NCBI GenBank assembly: GCA_032718475.1
Contig: JAUCBJ010006539.1
Span: forward strand, 1 to 39,022
DNA length: 39,022 nucleotides
Direction: 5' to 3'
Source of the DNA: Nemertoderma westbladi
Taxonomy: Eukaryota > Xenacoelomorpha > Nemertodermatida > Nemertodermatidae
This document shows, in pieces, positions 34,301 to 39,022 of the stretch. The notes below the pieces were generated by a model that did no database searches, was not told the DNA's origin, and worked only from the letters and a program-made list of their open reading frames with translations. The position numbers and the translations under genes are program-made. Position 1 is the first letter of the stretch. Each line of letters opens with the position of its first letter.

Positions 34301-35512
34301 CGTGGGTAGGAGTGGGCGCTACTCCTATCTGCTACCCGAAGGTAGGGGTGGGCGCTACTACTATATGCTACCCGAAGGTAGGGGTGGGCGCTACTCCTAT
34401 CTGCTACCCGAAGGTAGGGGTGGGCGCTACTACTATCTGCTACTCGAAGGTAAGGGTGGGCGCTACTCCTATCTGCTACCCAAAGGTAGGGGTGGGCTCT
34501 ACTCCCATCTGCTACCCGAAGGTAGGGGTGGGCGCTACTCCTATCTGCTACCCGTGGGTAGGAGTGGGCGCTACTCCTATCTGCTACCCGAAGGTAGGGG
34601 TGGGCGCTACTCCTATCTGCTACCCGAAGGTAGGGGTGGGCGCTACTACTATCTGCTACCCGAAGGTAGGGGTGGGCGCTACTCCTATCTGCTACCCGTG
34701 GGTAGGAGTGGGCGCTACTCCTATCTGCTACCCGAAGGTAGGGGTGGGCGCTACTCCTATCTGCTACCCGAAGGTAGGGGTGGGCGCTACTCCTATCTGC
34801 TACCCGAAGGTAGGGGTGGGCGCTACTCCTATCTGCTACCCGAAGGTAGGGGTTGGCGCTACTCCTATCTGCTACCCGAAGGTAGGGGTGGGCGCTACTC
34901 CTATCTGCTACCCGAAGGTAGGGGTGGGCGCTACTCCTATCTGCTACCCGAAGGTAGGGGTGGGCGCTACTCCTATCTGCTACCCGAAGGTAGGGGTGGG
35001 CGCTACTCCTATCTGCTACCCGAAGGTAGGGGTGGGCGCTACTCCTATCTGCTACCCGAAGGTAGGGGTGGGAGTTACTCCTATCCCAAGTTTTTCTCCC
35101 AGTAATTCATCTGGTCCTCATTTTATCGACCCCATTGGATGTAGGCTTAGTGGACCTGGGCGGGACTCGAACCAACAACCAATACATACGCGCTCAACCA
35201 ACTGAGTTACACCACCGCTTGTATTGTGAACCAAAGCAACTAATAATTATGTCACAATTTTTAAATATTAAATAACAATTACTTTTATTAAATAAATTGC
35301 ATCACTAATTGGATAACAGGCGATATATAATTATGCTACTTAACATCTATCAACACATTACTCACTCACATTAATTGTTCGCGGTATCTCTATACCGTTT
35401 CTGGTCCAGTAGACCCGCGGTGCTGGGTCGCCTCCCCGAGACCTGCAGTAAAGGACCTTGGACTGGCCTTCTCGGACCGTAGAGTTCGCCATCGGTTCCA
35501 CTGCCGGCACAA
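10117..35512 (-). CDS. NCAM / Fasciclin II-family adhesion molecule, C-terminal ten exons (partial gene)
   Basis: Predicted join on the minus strand: 35512-35370, 32227-32074, 30385-30219, 29843-29729, 26148-25975, 25840-25718, 24342-24215, 15891-15708, 11670-11421, 10378-10117. All ten fit GT..AG borders and one unbroken frame (1700 nt ending in TAG). Domain order is Ig, Ig, FN3, FN3, transmembrane helix and a tail of about 120 residues, which is the NCAM layout from Ig4 onward. Family marks include the Ig cysteine and tryptophan pairs, the DxGxYxC-type F strands, FN3 WxPP and GLxPxxxYxxRV motifs, and a membrane segment with FVLLL..IDISC..NSCG, very like vertebrate NCAM. Ig and FN3 domains are each split in two exons, as in vertebrate NCAM. 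Members act at the plasma membrane in homophilic cell adhesion and axon outgrowth; that function is inferred from family. Signal peptide and Ig1-3 are not in the window. I give no gene symbol because orthology cannot be proven here. Confidence 0.87.
10754..11114. repeat. MITE-like element with ~20-bp terminal inverted repeats
   Basis: Left arm GCATACAGTGTTTAAACGG (10754-10772) and right arm CCGTTTAAACACTAACGTATGC (11093-11114) are reverse complements apart from a 3-base indel. CATAAT lies just outside the left arm and its complement just outside the right one. The roughly 320 bp between is AT-rich and non-coding. It lies in the intron before the last coding exon. Confidence 0.5.
11421..11670 (-). 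CDS. Adhesion gene exon: membrane-proximal stalk, transmembrane helix, start of tail
   Basis: Acceptor ACTATATAG; donor GTACCA (weak, supported by phase). Enters in phase 1, leaves in phase 2. After an acidic/polar stalk (TDGSYDNEGSNSKQLSDILP) the helix is AAISGIIIAVFVLLLFAIDI, followed by four cysteines in the next 22 residues (SCF, SCG, ICS, FCK). Vertebrate NCAM has palmitoylated juxtamembrane cysteines at the equivalent place, so lipidation is likely by analogy. If the weak donor is skipped the frame reads YRYQYD then stops, giving a possible short-tailed isoform. Confidence 0.9.
11821..14195. repeat. Array B: 50-bp minisatellite in the intron upstream of the transmembrane exon
   Basis: About 47 units. 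A plus-strand unit reads ACCGCAACAATGTCCCACAA then CAATTTCACAACCATGTCCA then ACACACAATG. Variants include CAGAAC, CTACAACATCTTC and CCAAAAAC, plus shorter units lacking ACCGCAACA. A block with CACCATTACCGC recurs at about 12066 and 12604, a sign of higher-order duplication. In the sense strand of the adhesion gene the unit is UG-rich and its consensus contains no AG dinucleotide. Confidence 0.96.
14196..15707. other. Intron remainder without recognisable gene
   Basis: AT-rich intron sequence between array B and the FN3-2 exon. It holds one degenerate tandem duplication (14887-15078). Small open frames (for example 15310-15522 minus) lack family resemblance. Confidence 0.6.
14887..15078. repeat. 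Two-copy degenerate 96-bp tandem duplication
   Basis: Both copies begin TTAACCAAT, then GG-A-GTGATGATT, then AAAGTGAA, then GG-CAATATTTTAC-GCAGAAAGG. The copies differ at many positions, so the duplication is old. Confidence 0.6.
15708..15891 (-). CDS. Adhesion gene exon: second half of FN3-2
   Basis: Acceptor TTTGTTTAG; donor GTAGGT. Enters in phase 0, leaves in phase 1. The peptide begins EGTVVNS and contains IRGLDSSSFYKMKLKAVNDL then ESDWEEWTFTT, a typical FN3 E-G strand ending. The first 19 coding bases (15873-15891) are the terminal copy of array C, so this coding edge is shared with about 200 satellite units. A second in-frame acceptor lies 3 nt downstream (GAG). Confidence 0.9.
15873..24202. 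repeat. Array C: 40-bp satellite that forms the intron and carries its 3' splice site
   Basis: About 205 units. On the minus (sense) strand each unit contains TTTGTTTAG (a good acceptor), then GAGGGCACTGTGGTTAATT (identical to the first 19 bases of the FN3-2 exon), then a variable ATTCAGTCATTG-like stretch. TTAAT inside the unit also fits a loose branch-point consensus, about 20 nt before the next AG. Most units keep TAG; some have TTTGGG (plus CCCAAAC) and lose it. Higher-order structure is obvious: a marker unit with GACGAAATAATT and CCCCTCCAAAAC recurs at 18721, 20366 and 22612, and an AAATAATAATTAACC marker recurs 401 bp apart near 19046/19447 and 20697/21098. The left end of the array is coding sequence; the right end lies 12 bases from the upstream exon's donor. 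Confidence 0.97.
24215..24342 (-). CDS. Adhesion gene exon: first half of FN3-2
   Basis: Acceptor TTATTTGCAG; donor GTAAGT. Enters in phase 1, leaves in phase 0. The peptide includes KPVITSI, IYKLTWTPSSDGGSDISNY and ends MLHYRK, the FN3 A-C' strands. Its donor is only about 12 bases from the first unit of array C, so the following 8323-bp intron (24214-15892) is almost pure satellite. Confidence 0.87.
24343..25717. other. Intron between FN3-1 and FN3-2
   Basis: AT-rich, no gene seen. Near 24724-24782 three loosely related ~20-bp units contain GTTACC or GTTACT and GGCAAC. CCATATAAAATCACGTGACC lies near 25490. A 60-codon hydrophobic minus-strand frame (24785-24967) has no supporting features. 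Confidence 0.6.
25718..25840 (-). CDS. Adhesion gene exon: second half of FN3-1
   Basis: Acceptor TTATTTGTAG; donor GTTAGT. Phase 1 in and out. The peptide holds VNGLRPDGEYVFRVASRNAV, the FN3 E-F loop with its conserved leucine and tyrosine, followed by GIGEFSPRA and the linker to FN3-2. Confidence 0.88.
25975..26148 (-). CDS. Adhesion gene exon: first half of FN3-1
   Basis: Acceptor CTTTGTAG; donor GTTCGT (weak, but the only GT giving phase 1 into the next exon). The peptide starts (E)AVPANPPTGISF and contains VTLNWDPPAFDGGRPVTHY, a standard FN3 A-to-C strand pattern. The intron upstream (26149-29728) hosts the nested plus-strand gene and array D. Confidence 0.88.
26374..26657. repeat. Array D: 11 nearly identical 26-bp units
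   Basis: CAGGCCATTGATAAATG then TTTAAAAAA repeats at exactly 26-bp spacing (CAGG starts at 26388, 26414 and so on to 26648). The copies are essentially identical, so expansion is recent. The last copy changes after CCATTG and runs straight into GTGACGTCAC. Confidence 0.97.
26654..26666 (-). promoter_or_regulatory. CRE palindrome joined to a CCAAT box
   Basis: On the minus strand this reads TGACGTCACCAAT, a perfect CREB/ATF palindrome followed by CCAAT (NF-Y type). It is 745 bp upstream of the nested gene's ATG and at the edge of array D. The same 13-mer recurs at 27499-27511 in the opposite orientation. Regulatory use is inferred. Confidence 0.4.
26668..27410. other. AT-rich region upstream of the nested gene
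   Basis: Presumed promoter/5' region of the nested plus-strand gene and intron of the adhesion gene. Very AT-rich, no clear TATA box can be singled out. The sequence AATGTTTAG ends directly at the ATG (27411), so a 3' splice site there, either cis or spliced-leader trans, is possible. Confidence 0.4.
27411..29153 (+). CDS. Intronless seven-helix membrane protein, candidate GR-like (insect chemoreceptor superfamily) receptor
   Basis: 580 codons without an intron, lying antisense inside an adhesion-gene intron. Residues 1-155 are polar, low-complexity and presumably cytoplasmic. Helices fall at about 174-197, 211-230, 257-276, 305-327, 463-486, 493-513 and 550-577; a hydrophobic patch at 157-170 may be re-entrant. 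Arg/Lys-rich loops (231-256, 328-345) point to N-terminus inside and C-terminus outside, opposite to GPCRs. The second extracellular loop has C289 and C299. The second intracellular loop is long (~130 residues), acidic and Ser-rich, recalling Orco. The end follows the gustatory-receptor pattern: an EA-containing helix (SEAKRVV, 517-523), then IFDMPITYQTMTTIAAAA (548-565) and a final helix close to the C-terminus, but the classic TYhhhhhQF is not intact. Base composition is much more GC-rich than the flanks. Only AATAAG-type polyadenylation variants are seen (29211). Membrane topology is firm; family is my inference. Alternatives are a PHTF-like or lineage-specific multipass protein. Confidence 0.8.
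   Translation: MNKAREVIIRLNTMSRKGMFRGLVTQTTGMTSPINEDERDVTPIVTSDEINNHRTPNPGYTTETDDDLVTSGPVRHLPQEHGWTSLVTPSNPSTGTSCRTGSRSGVSSRYLEPPATPPTKQVSSGTFYDTQPGDQAMRGTRCPETNHVVRHSSRIPRWLWFAIAITVGVGPRRYVAYVLSAITLVSCLGFLSVYVTYQIYDIKSNYSKQTLVDGMISISLTTVWATLGFYSNRLSHRLFNNRKLVESFRLHAKTLFKINSAVLTFVLFIGFVVVSNFREAQLFHDQAVCTEVGLPGRLCTALWTSRIAFSVLSTAWNILVAYVVLSVCRTHTISIRRFTRELEQDSIAFEYNRRVAAARLQATQPEGYLQDNDLIESQMFDWDDGPPGNLLHELRAAGIQYDAESISDSEPGDRAERSSPDVLSVNSVDSSAMTATLPVLNNKAILYSYWRIQCRLRASSIAFQRWLMSWIVFITVWCLRYIVSWMTVDATVIQMVEFSLPLMMLPLLTSPLAEVNSEAKRVVKAVVPMEDRISMIAYMSNTAIEMTIFDMPITYQTMTTIAAAACVAFFARMIFYEVSN
27499..27534 (+). promoter_or_regulatory. Two further CRE palindromes inside the 5' coding region
   Basis: TGACGTCACCAAT at 27499-27511 and TGACGTCA at 27527-27534, 28 bp apart, within codons 30-42 of the nested gene. 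With the upstream site at 26659-26666 that makes three perfect CREs in under 0.9 kb. They could be bound as intragenic elements or be coincidental. Confidence 0.3.
29154..29728. other. Sequence between nested gene and Ig5 exon
   Basis: Contains the presumed 3' UTR of the nested gene, then intron. A 73-codon plus-strand frame (29379-29600) has no recognisable domain. Composition at 29240-29330 is less AT-rich than typical intron here and may be a transposon relic, but I cannot name it. Confidence 0.4.
29729..29843 (-). CDS. Adhesion gene exon: second half of Ig5
   Basis: Acceptor TATTTTATAG; donor GTAAAC. Enters in phase 0, leaves in phase 1. The peptide carries SYLDVKPNSIADYTKYNCVA, close to NCAM's SYLEVTP..NDFGNYNCTA, and ends VQLT before the FN3 linker. 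This strong resemblance fixes the family and the Ig5 position. Confidence 0.9.
29844..30218. other. Intron inside Ig5
   Basis: Separates the two Ig5 exons. I see no gene, repeat or RNA in it; a 73-codon plus frame (29925-30146) looks non-coding. Confidence 0.6.
30219..30385 (-). CDS. Adhesion gene exon: first half of Ig5
   Basis: Acceptor TTTTTAATAG; donor GTAAGG. Enters in phase 1, leaves in phase 0. The peptide begins (F)KPIIDENN and contains VTMSC and ATIRWY, the B-strand cysteine and C-strand tryptophan, matching the NCAM Ig5 pattern of NITC and ATISW. The exon ends YVVKQ. Confidence 0.88.
30661..30890. mobile_element. MITE copy 1
   Basis: Non-coding element with terminal inverted repeats: CCATGGAAGAATACTAG then TTTCACC at the left and GTGAAAACC then TAATACTCTTCACATGG at the right. 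It shares internal blocks with the copy at 33446-33695, including ACCAAAACAATAAACGAATT and GAAATAA-CGCTATAAAA. Confidence 0.7.
30978..30997 (+). repeat. G20 homopolymer
   Basis: Twenty consecutive G. Length in the assembly may be unreliable. Confidence 0.9.
31125..31985. repeat. Inverted cluster of ~150-bp repeats carrying TGATCACGA
   Basis: Three plus-oriented copies have TTTTTTGGATGTTGATCACGA-type cores (about 31134, 31300, 31471, the last decayed to TGATAACG). Three copies in the opposite orientation (about 31632, 31813, 31962) show TCGTGATCAGCG-CCT-GAAAACC. Units also share a GGCACGAAAAA stretch and a weak TTTGGTAAT stretch. The arms face each other around 31550, so the whole could fold back. 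No coding capacity. Confidence 0.7.
32074..32227 (-). CDS. Adhesion gene exon: second half of Ig4
   Basis: Acceptor CCTTCTCAG; donor GTTAGT. Enters in phase 0, leaves in phase 1. The F-strand signature DRGFYNCVASNPGG gives the second Ig cysteine, followed by a G strand ending TYLMVE, equivalent to the MYLEV-type end of NCAM Ig4. A GT three codons earlier (after LM) would break the phase match with the next exon, which is why I chose GTTAGT. Confidence 0.86.
32484..32672 (+). mobile_element. Non-LTR retrotransposon fragment (endonuclease domain relic)
   Basis: A 62-codon frame contains ISNRIIRCHF then VVLIVCYSPTSVAPVDEVENF, the pattern of a LINE AP-endonuclease: a strand with R[IL]I..RF, then the VCYAPT motif and a D..FY..L helix. 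It is cut by a stop right after FALGL and no catalytic downstream motifs or reverse transcriptase are recognisable, so this is a dead fragment. The family (RTE/CR1-like) cannot be decided. Confidence 0.5.
33031..33054 (+). repeat. G24 homopolymer
   Basis: Twenty-four consecutive G, in an AT-rich context. Confidence 0.9.
33298..33315 (+). repeat. C18 homopolymer
   Basis: Eighteen consecutive C, about 250 bp from the G24 tract and complementary to it; the pair could form a stem in a single strand. Confidence 0.9.
33446..33695. mobile_element. MITE copy 2
   Basis: Ends are GCCCATGTGAAGAATACCAG and its inverse, CTGGTATTCTTCACATGGGC with one short indel, followed inward by TTTCAC/GTGAAA. The left end carries an internal duplication of GAAGAATACCAG. 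Flanks are both T-rich, so a target-site duplication cannot be read. Related to the copy at 30661-30890 in the same orientation. Confidence 0.75.
33779..35085. repeat. Array E: 36-bp minisatellite of tandem hairpins
   Basis: About 36 units. On the plus strand a unit reads CTACTCCTATCTGCTACCCG then AAGGTAGGGGTGGGCG. Each unit holds a short inverted repeat CTACC-CGAA-GGTAG; on the minus strand (sense for the adhesion gene) this becomes CTACC-TTCG-GGTAG. A minority variant is CTACCC-GT-GGGTAG. The long plus-strand frames here (315 and 444 codons) only reflect a stop-free 36-bp unit. Confidence 0.96.
35156..35219 (-). mobile_element. tRNA-derived SINE head
   Basis: On the minus strand, an A-box TAACTCAGTTGG (35198-35209) and a B-box GGTTCGAGTCC (35163-35173) lie 24 nt apart. 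Arms that should pair in a tRNA do not, so this is not a functional tRNA gene. The SINE body would run on into 35085-35155 (AGGTCCACTAAGCCTACATC and so on) and directly into array E, suggesting the array expanded inside the SINE. Confidence 0.65.
35370..35512 (-). CDS. Adhesion gene exon: first half of Ig4
   Basis: Acceptor TTTCTCCAG precedes the exon and donor GTGAGT follows it. It enters in phase 1 (two bases complete the upstream codon) and leaves in phase 0. The peptide carries the B-strand cysteine in VLYCRSRGG and the core tryptophan in RVYWTRNG, about 16 residues later. The upstream partner exon is not visible in the window. Confidence 0.85.
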
Positions 35513-36260
35513 CTGGAGAAACAAAATTAAAAACAATTCATAAAAATATGTCCTTCAAACATCACGGCGTATCTATTATGCACAATCTTAATAACTTTAT
35601 TTAACTTAAACAATATTTATGGTATCAGATAAAGTAAACGATATAGGCTCAAAATCACAAAAAGTGGCCAAATAATTTATTTTTTTTGTAAAAAAAAAAA
35701 GTTTCCCAAAGTATGTAATATTATATATCACCAGAAAGCTCTCGATGCGCTGAATTCAATGGTGGTAAGCCCCGACCTCATGGTAACAAATAATTGAGAA
35801 AAACAGATGTCCATTCATGTAACACTTGTCCCACAATGTAACGCCCGATATCAGCCAATCAGAGCCCTTGGATGGTGATTTCCGATGCCTGTAACAATTT
35901 GTCCCACCATGTAACACCAGTTGTAATTACACTGAAATGTTAAATTAACCTAGATTTCGTCTCTGAGTGGGAGCTATGCAGCCATTCCTGATCCCAGTAA
36001 CACATCCCAATAAAGCTTATTTGAAAATATAATCAATCATAATAAATCTTTATGGTCCCCATTTTTGGAAAAATTATAAAATATTATAGTTTATCAAATA
36101 AACATAAAGAGTTTATTAAAACATTTTAACCATTTTAGGTACTTTAGTGACGATTTATATGAAAATTCAAAAAGTATGAAGAGTTTATTACCGAGTTTAT
36201 AACTGTATATCACTATGGCTGAGCAGTTAGTCAAAACCTATAAATTGTTCATCAGTTTCA
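35513..36260. other. Presumed intron upstream of the Ig4 exon
   Basis: No Ig-like exon found on the minus strand. Contains the first two GTTACA/GGGACA motif pairs (35819-35842, 35890-35916). Confidence 0.5.
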
Positions 36261-36865
36261 TCTCCACCCTCCACAGAACCTCCTGTACTCCCCACTCCAT
36301 CTTCTACACCCTCCATTGATTCTCCTGTATTCCAAACATTATCTTGTATAGGCGCCACGGATCTTCCTATACTCCCCACTCCTTAAAAACCTGTAAAGTG
36401 TTCATTATCACTTTTATCCCCACCCTCCACAGATCCACCTGTACCTTCCACTCCCTCTTCCCCACCCTCCTCAGATCCTCCTGTACTTCTCACCCTGTCT
36501 CCCTCACCCTCCACAGATCCTCCTGTACTTATCACCCTGTCTCCCACACCCTCCACAGATCCTCCTGTACTTCTCACCCTGTCTCCCACACCCTCCACAG
36601 ATCCTCCTGTACTTCTCACCCTTTCTCCCCCCCACACCCTCCATAGATCCTACTGTACTTCTCACCCTGTCTCCCACACCCTCCCCAGATCCTCCTGTAC
36701 TTCCCATTCCGTCTCCCACACCCTCCCCAGATCCTCCTGTACTTCCCATTCCGTCTCCCACACCCTCCACAGATCCTCCCATACCTCTCACTCCGTCTCC
36801 CACACCCTCCACAGATCCTCCTGTACTTCCCACTCCGTCTCCCACACCCTCCACAGATCCTCCCA
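36261..36865. repeat. Array F1: 42-bp pyrimidine-rich minisatellite
   Basis: Plus-strand unit ACAGATCCTCCTGTACTTCT then CACCCTGTCTCCCACACCCTCC, about 14 units, more diverged at the left end. Almost no purines apart from ACAGA, GTA and single Gs. Reading frames on the minus strand are repeat artefacts. Confidence 0.95.
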
Positions 36866-37310
36866 TTCTCCTCTCGCACCTCTACCTACTGATCTCGCAC
36901 TAACTACTCCTCTCGCTCCTCCAACTGCTCCCCTTCCACATCTACCTTTTCCCCTCGCACCTCCAACTGCTCCCCTTCCACATCTACCTTTTCCCCTCGC
37001 ACCTCCAACTGCTCCCCTTGCACCTCTACCTTTTCCCCTCGCACCTCCAACTGCTCCCCTTCCACATCTACCTTTTCCCCTCGCACCTCCAACTGCTCCC
37101 CTTGCACCTCTACCTTTTCCCCTCGCACCTCCAACTGCTCCCCTTCCACATCTACCTTTTCCCCACGCACCTCCAACTGCTCCCCTTGCACCTCTACCTT
37201 TTCCCCTCACACCTCCAACTGCTCCCCTTGCACCTCTACCTTTTCCCCTCACACCTCCAACTGCTCCCCTTGCACCTCTATTTTTTTCCCACCCATCTCT
37301 AACTGCTCCC
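36866..37310. repeat. Array F2: second 42-bp pyrimidine-rich minisatellite
   Basis: Plus-strand unit CTCGCACCTCCAACTGCTCC then CCTTGCACCTCTACCTTTTCCC, about 10 units, with CCTTCCACATC alternating with CCTTGCACCTC in a near-regular dimer pattern. Same length as F1 but a different sequence. Gly/Arg-rich frames on the minus strand are artefacts. Confidence 0.95.
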
Positions 37311-39022
37311 CCCACGGAGTTCCCAATCGCAGAAGATAGATCTAAGATGGACCGCATTCCATATAAGACAGATCAGTATTATTAGTCCTATTATTATTTA
37401 CTATCAGTATCTTGATACCGGAACGGCAAGCTGATATCTAATAAGTAATGAAATGTGGTCTCTATTCTATACCGTAGTCACATAGTGTCTGTATCAGTGT
37501 CTTATAACTGGTTCTGGTTAGGATTAGTTTGTTTAGTAGTCAATAGTAAACTCTATGCACTGTGCAGATCTGTAGATCCAATAACTTCGAATCAAACGCA
37601 ATAAAGAGGCAGCACTGATACTGTTACCGGTACTACTGTAGGTAGGTAAGTAAAGTACCAATTCTCAGTTAATACTGCTGTTCTGTGTGCATGACCTACA
37701 GCCTTATCAATATTATAAAGTCTGCACTACTAAAGTGTTACAGGTGAGACATGTCCCATTCTGTAGCCCAAAATTATTCGATTTACTTGTTACATGTGGG
37801 ACGTCCCGCCTTGTAACGATTTTTTGTGTTACAGGCTTTTGTTACAGATGGGACAAAGCTCATGCTGATAAATGTAAAAGCAACTAAAGTCTATTTCATA
37901 GTCAATTGTTGCCACAAATTATTACTCACGCAAAAGACCAAGAACTTGGCTATCTGCTGATATTTGAATCTTCATATCAAGTTCGTTAGAACTGATTCTA
38001 GAGCATGGTAAAGCAGTGCACTTGGTGTTACACATGGGACAATCCTAATTGACATAATCGACTCGCACGTATAAAACCAGCCATATCTCCGGTTGTGTTT
38101 AGTATTTTTTCGTATAATCTGGAACATTCCACTTCTTGAAGATTTTCCTTTTCAAATAAGAATTTAGTTTATAGAATCCAAATAAAAACCTATTGGTGAA
38201 TTCAGTTGTTACCGTTTGGGACAAGTGATTGTCAAAATAGGGGTATATTATCTATTGTTGTATTTAAATATGATATCAATAAAACAATTTGGGAGTTATT
38301 CCATTGCATTCCTCTATTATTTAGCTTTAAAATGAGCTATAACTTGTTGAATTACTCCCAGTAGATGTCAAAATACATCCCCCACAATGCAATGAACGTT
38401 TTTGGACAATTGAAAAACCTGCATTTTTTAGTACTAAAAGGTCTGTAAAATCTTTCAATGTCGGAGTGGTAGTATGATTTTTTGTGCATCTGTTGGACCA
38501 TAAAATTATCTTCAAAAATATATATATCTTTACTAGGATCCCAAAAAAATTTCATTCTAAAATTAAGTCGAATCGTGTGGGAAACGTTTTTGGCCATTTT
38601 TTTTTAGTTTGGGCCTATACAGTCTATACACGGTGTACCTGTACTGATATTACTATACAGTATACTACTGTATATAGATATACTAACCAACGTAGGAAGC
38701 TACAGCACTTTTAATGTTATAAAGTTATTAGTAAAAAATATTGAATTGAAAAACATAGCGAATGAAACTTTAACTTTATTTCAATATAATTATGACATGA
38801 AGATTATGACTATAACGAATTTAGTATAAAATCAGATATCGATGAACAAAAGTTTCCGGAATTCGTAAAATGTGATTTTTAAGCTAAAACAAATAAATAA
38901 ATTTCAACCTAAAATAAATACAACAAGCAGAATTATATTATGTGAAAGATCTTCACTAACATTAGTAGAAAATATGAAATTTCCGTGTAGTGGAATTGTA
39001 TAATAGATTTGCATCAGATACA
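37311..39022. other. Right-hand stretch without recognisable gene
   Basis: AT-rich. Short open frames only (66, 62, 81 and 76 codons), none with a known motif or splice context. If the adhesion gene continues to the right, this is intron. Apart from the motif cluster above I see nothing in it. Confidence 0.5.

Larger units (their letters stand above)
35819..38226. repeat. Cluster of dispersed GTTACA-N-GGGACA motifs
   Basis: At least seven occurrences on either strand: 35819-35842 and 35890-35916 (GTCCCAC then ATGTAAC), 37736-37760, 37789-37817 (GTTACATGTGGGAC followed at once by an inverted copy), 37841-37856 (GTTACAGATGGGACAA), 38027-38042 (GTTACACATGGGACAA) and 38208-38223. Spacing is irregular, so this is not a tandem array. 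Confidence 0.5.

Noticed and set aside
33871-35205. 444- and 315-codon frames in array E as a Gly/Tyr-rich or Val-Gly-rich protein
   Set aside because: A 36-bp stop-free unit opens several frames at once; the end of the frame reads through the SINE body and tRNA-like head.
35156-35219. A functional tRNA gene
   Set aside because: A- and B-boxes are present but the acceptor and T stems do not pair properly and the A-to-B spacing is short.
36383-37357. Gly/Arg/Glu-rich minus-strand frames in F1/F2 as coding exons
   Set aside because: 42-bp units are also multiples of three; the frames overlap one another on the same strand and have no family resemblance.
38327-38597. Overlapping minus-strand frames as an upstream Ig exon
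   Set aside because: No cysteine/tryptophan pattern, no YxC motif and no suitable splice borders.

Overview
ORGANISM. This is animal nuclear DNA: AT-rich, intron-containing and packed with minisatellites and short transposon relics. I think it comes from a marine invertebrate deuterostome, because the one multi-exon gene is a close NCAM-type cell adhesion molecule whose transmembrane segment looks like vertebrate NCAM. A tunicate (Ciona-like) fits best. An echinoderm or hemichordate cannot be excluded from sequence alone.

MAIN GENE (minus strand). Ten exons between 35512 and 10117 join in one continuous frame (1700 nt, 565 residues plus the tail of a split codon, then a stop). All splice phases agree. 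They encode the C-terminal two thirds of an NCAM/Fasciclin II-family protein: Ig4, Ig5, two FN3 domains, a transmembrane helix with a juxtamembrane cysteine cluster, and a cytoplasmic tail. Each Ig and FN3 domain is split over two exons. The N-terminal exons (signal peptide, Ig1-3) must lie to the right of the window.

NESTED GENE (plus strand). An intronless 580-codon ORF (27411-29153) sits inside the intron between Ig5 and FN3-1, on the opposite strand. It is far more GC-rich than its surroundings. It predicts a seven-helix membrane protein with N-terminus inside, C-terminus outside, a large acidic second intracellular loop and a last helix resembling the insect gustatory receptor / GR-like superfamily.

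REPEATS. Six tandem arrays fill much of the window: A, 54/57 bp, 1-7139 (downstream of the adhesion gene); B, 50 bp, 11821-14195; C, 40 bp, 15873-24202; D, 26 bp, 26374-26657; E, 36 bp, about 33779-35085; F, two 42-bp families, 36261-37310. B to F lie in introns or presumed introns of the adhesion gene. Array C is the most remarkable. It makes up essentially all of an 8.3 kb intron, and every unit contains the 3' splice site plus the first 19 coding bases of the downstream exon. Array E sits next to a tRNA-derived SINE head and, in the gene's sense strand, is a series of cUUCGg hairpins. Other pieces are a two-copy MITE family, foldback elements, a LINE endonuclease fragment, an inverted cluster of TGATCACGA-bearing repeats, and three long G/C homopolymers.

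LIMITS. Exons were called by eye from splice consensus, phase and family resemblance; no alignment or RNA evidence was available. Long open frames inside arrays A, E and F are judged to be products of stop-free repeat units, not genes.
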